Positions 5,722 through 5,889 of a stretch of DNA of 5,889 nucleotides are shown here, in pieces. The notes below the pieces were generated by a model, which had not been told where the DNA came from, made no database searches, and worked only from the letters and a program-made list of their open reading frames with translations. The stretch lies in contig CAJATB010000195.1 in assembly GCA_903944755.1 (NCBI GenBank), positions 1-5,889 of the forward strand, written 5' to 3'. Source of the DNA: an uncultured Bacteroidota bacterium. Its GTDB lineage: Bacteria > Bacteroidota > Bacteroidia > Chitinophagales > Chitinophagaceae. Both the position numbers and the translations under genes were made by a program. Every line of letters begins with the position of its first letter. The stretch's first letter is position 1.

Positions 5722-5889
5722 TTATAATCCTAGTACATGTTTCATATTAAATATACCACTTTTTTTATTTGCAAATTCAGCAGCTAAAATCGCTCCTGAT
5801 GCAAAACCTTTTCTAGTATGTGCGGTATGTGTAATTTCAATTGTGTCAATAGGGGAAGTATAGGTAACTGTATGTGTTCCAGGTGCAGG
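5722..5889 (-). CDS. dapB: 4-hydroxy-tetrahydrodipicolinate reductase, C-terminal part (5' end beyond the window)
   Basis: Only the last 55 codons and the stop are present; the start lies beyond the right edge. The visible part matches the end of DapB: PGTHTVTYTS at 3-12 of the fragment, IEITHTAHTRKGFASGAI at about 17-34, and a final IFNMKHVLGL. In DapB the ITH...R..FA.GA segment closes the substrate-binding domain, and the protein normally ends at ...DVLGL or nearby, so this is a true C-terminus. DapB reduces the dipicolinate intermediate with NAD(P)H in the route to meso-diaminopimelate and lysine, needed for peptidoglycan and protein. The tight junction with the rrf2 gene suggests one operon. 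The cofactor-binding N-terminal domain and promoter cannot be assessed here. Confidence 0.93.
   Translation of the reverse strand, partial: PAPGTHTVTYTSPIDTIEITHTAHTRKGFASGAILAAEFANKKSGIFNMKHVLGL

Noticed and set aside
1..5889. Mobile element, CRISPR array, tRNA/rRNA, toxin-antitoxin or defence module
   Set aside because: No transposase, phage or defence protein, no regular repeats and no RNA-gene signature were seen; nearly all the sequence is accounted for by housekeeping-type genes.

Overview
This is an AT-rich window of ordinary chromosome from a member of the Bacteroidota, most likely of the Chitinophagales/Chitinophagaceae type. Three things point there. The protein families are typical: a mitochondrial-like aconitase, an Rrf2 regulator ending in a four-cysteine motif, and a Gfo/Idh protein with an N-terminal SFGMSGK glycine loop. 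There are no convincing Shine-Dalgarno sequences. Two good matches to the Bacteroidota -7 promoter element (TAnnTTTG) sit just upstream of genes. The lineage call is inference from recalled family features, since no search could be run.

There are seven genes, six on the minus strand. From the right edge: the last 55 codons of dapB (lysine/diaminopimelate synthesis) are followed after 2 bp by an Rrf2-family regulator with a likely Fe-S site. Next comes a 118-bp gap with an interrupted inverted repeat and a promoter-like element, then kdsA (Kdo-8-phosphate synthase, lipopolysaccharide core), whose metal ligands mark it as the metal-dependent class. A short plus-strand gene for a one-helix PspC-domain membrane protein lies convergent to kdsA. 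It is divergent from acnA, a 755-residue aconitase of the TCA cycle. A strong intrinsic terminator follows acnA. Then come a Gfo/Idh/MocA-type NAD(P)-dependent oxidoreductase and, 1 bp later, an AlkD-type DNA glycosylase that runs off the left edge.

The genes form about four transcription units (dapB-rrf2, kdsA, acnA, oxidoreductase-alkD) plus the lone pspC-like gene. They serve core metabolism, cell-envelope synthesis and DNA repair and do not make up one pathway. Two sensor-like links are possible: the Rrf2 protein and aconitase both carry Fe-S cysteine sets, and kdsA and PspC both concern the envelope.

I found no mobile element, CRISPR array, RNA gene, toxin-antitoxin pair or defence module, and nothing that I can defend as a new system. 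The points most worth checking are the dapB-rrf2 pairing, the inverted repeat overlapping the kdsA promoter region, and the terminator placed only 11 bp before the next start codon.
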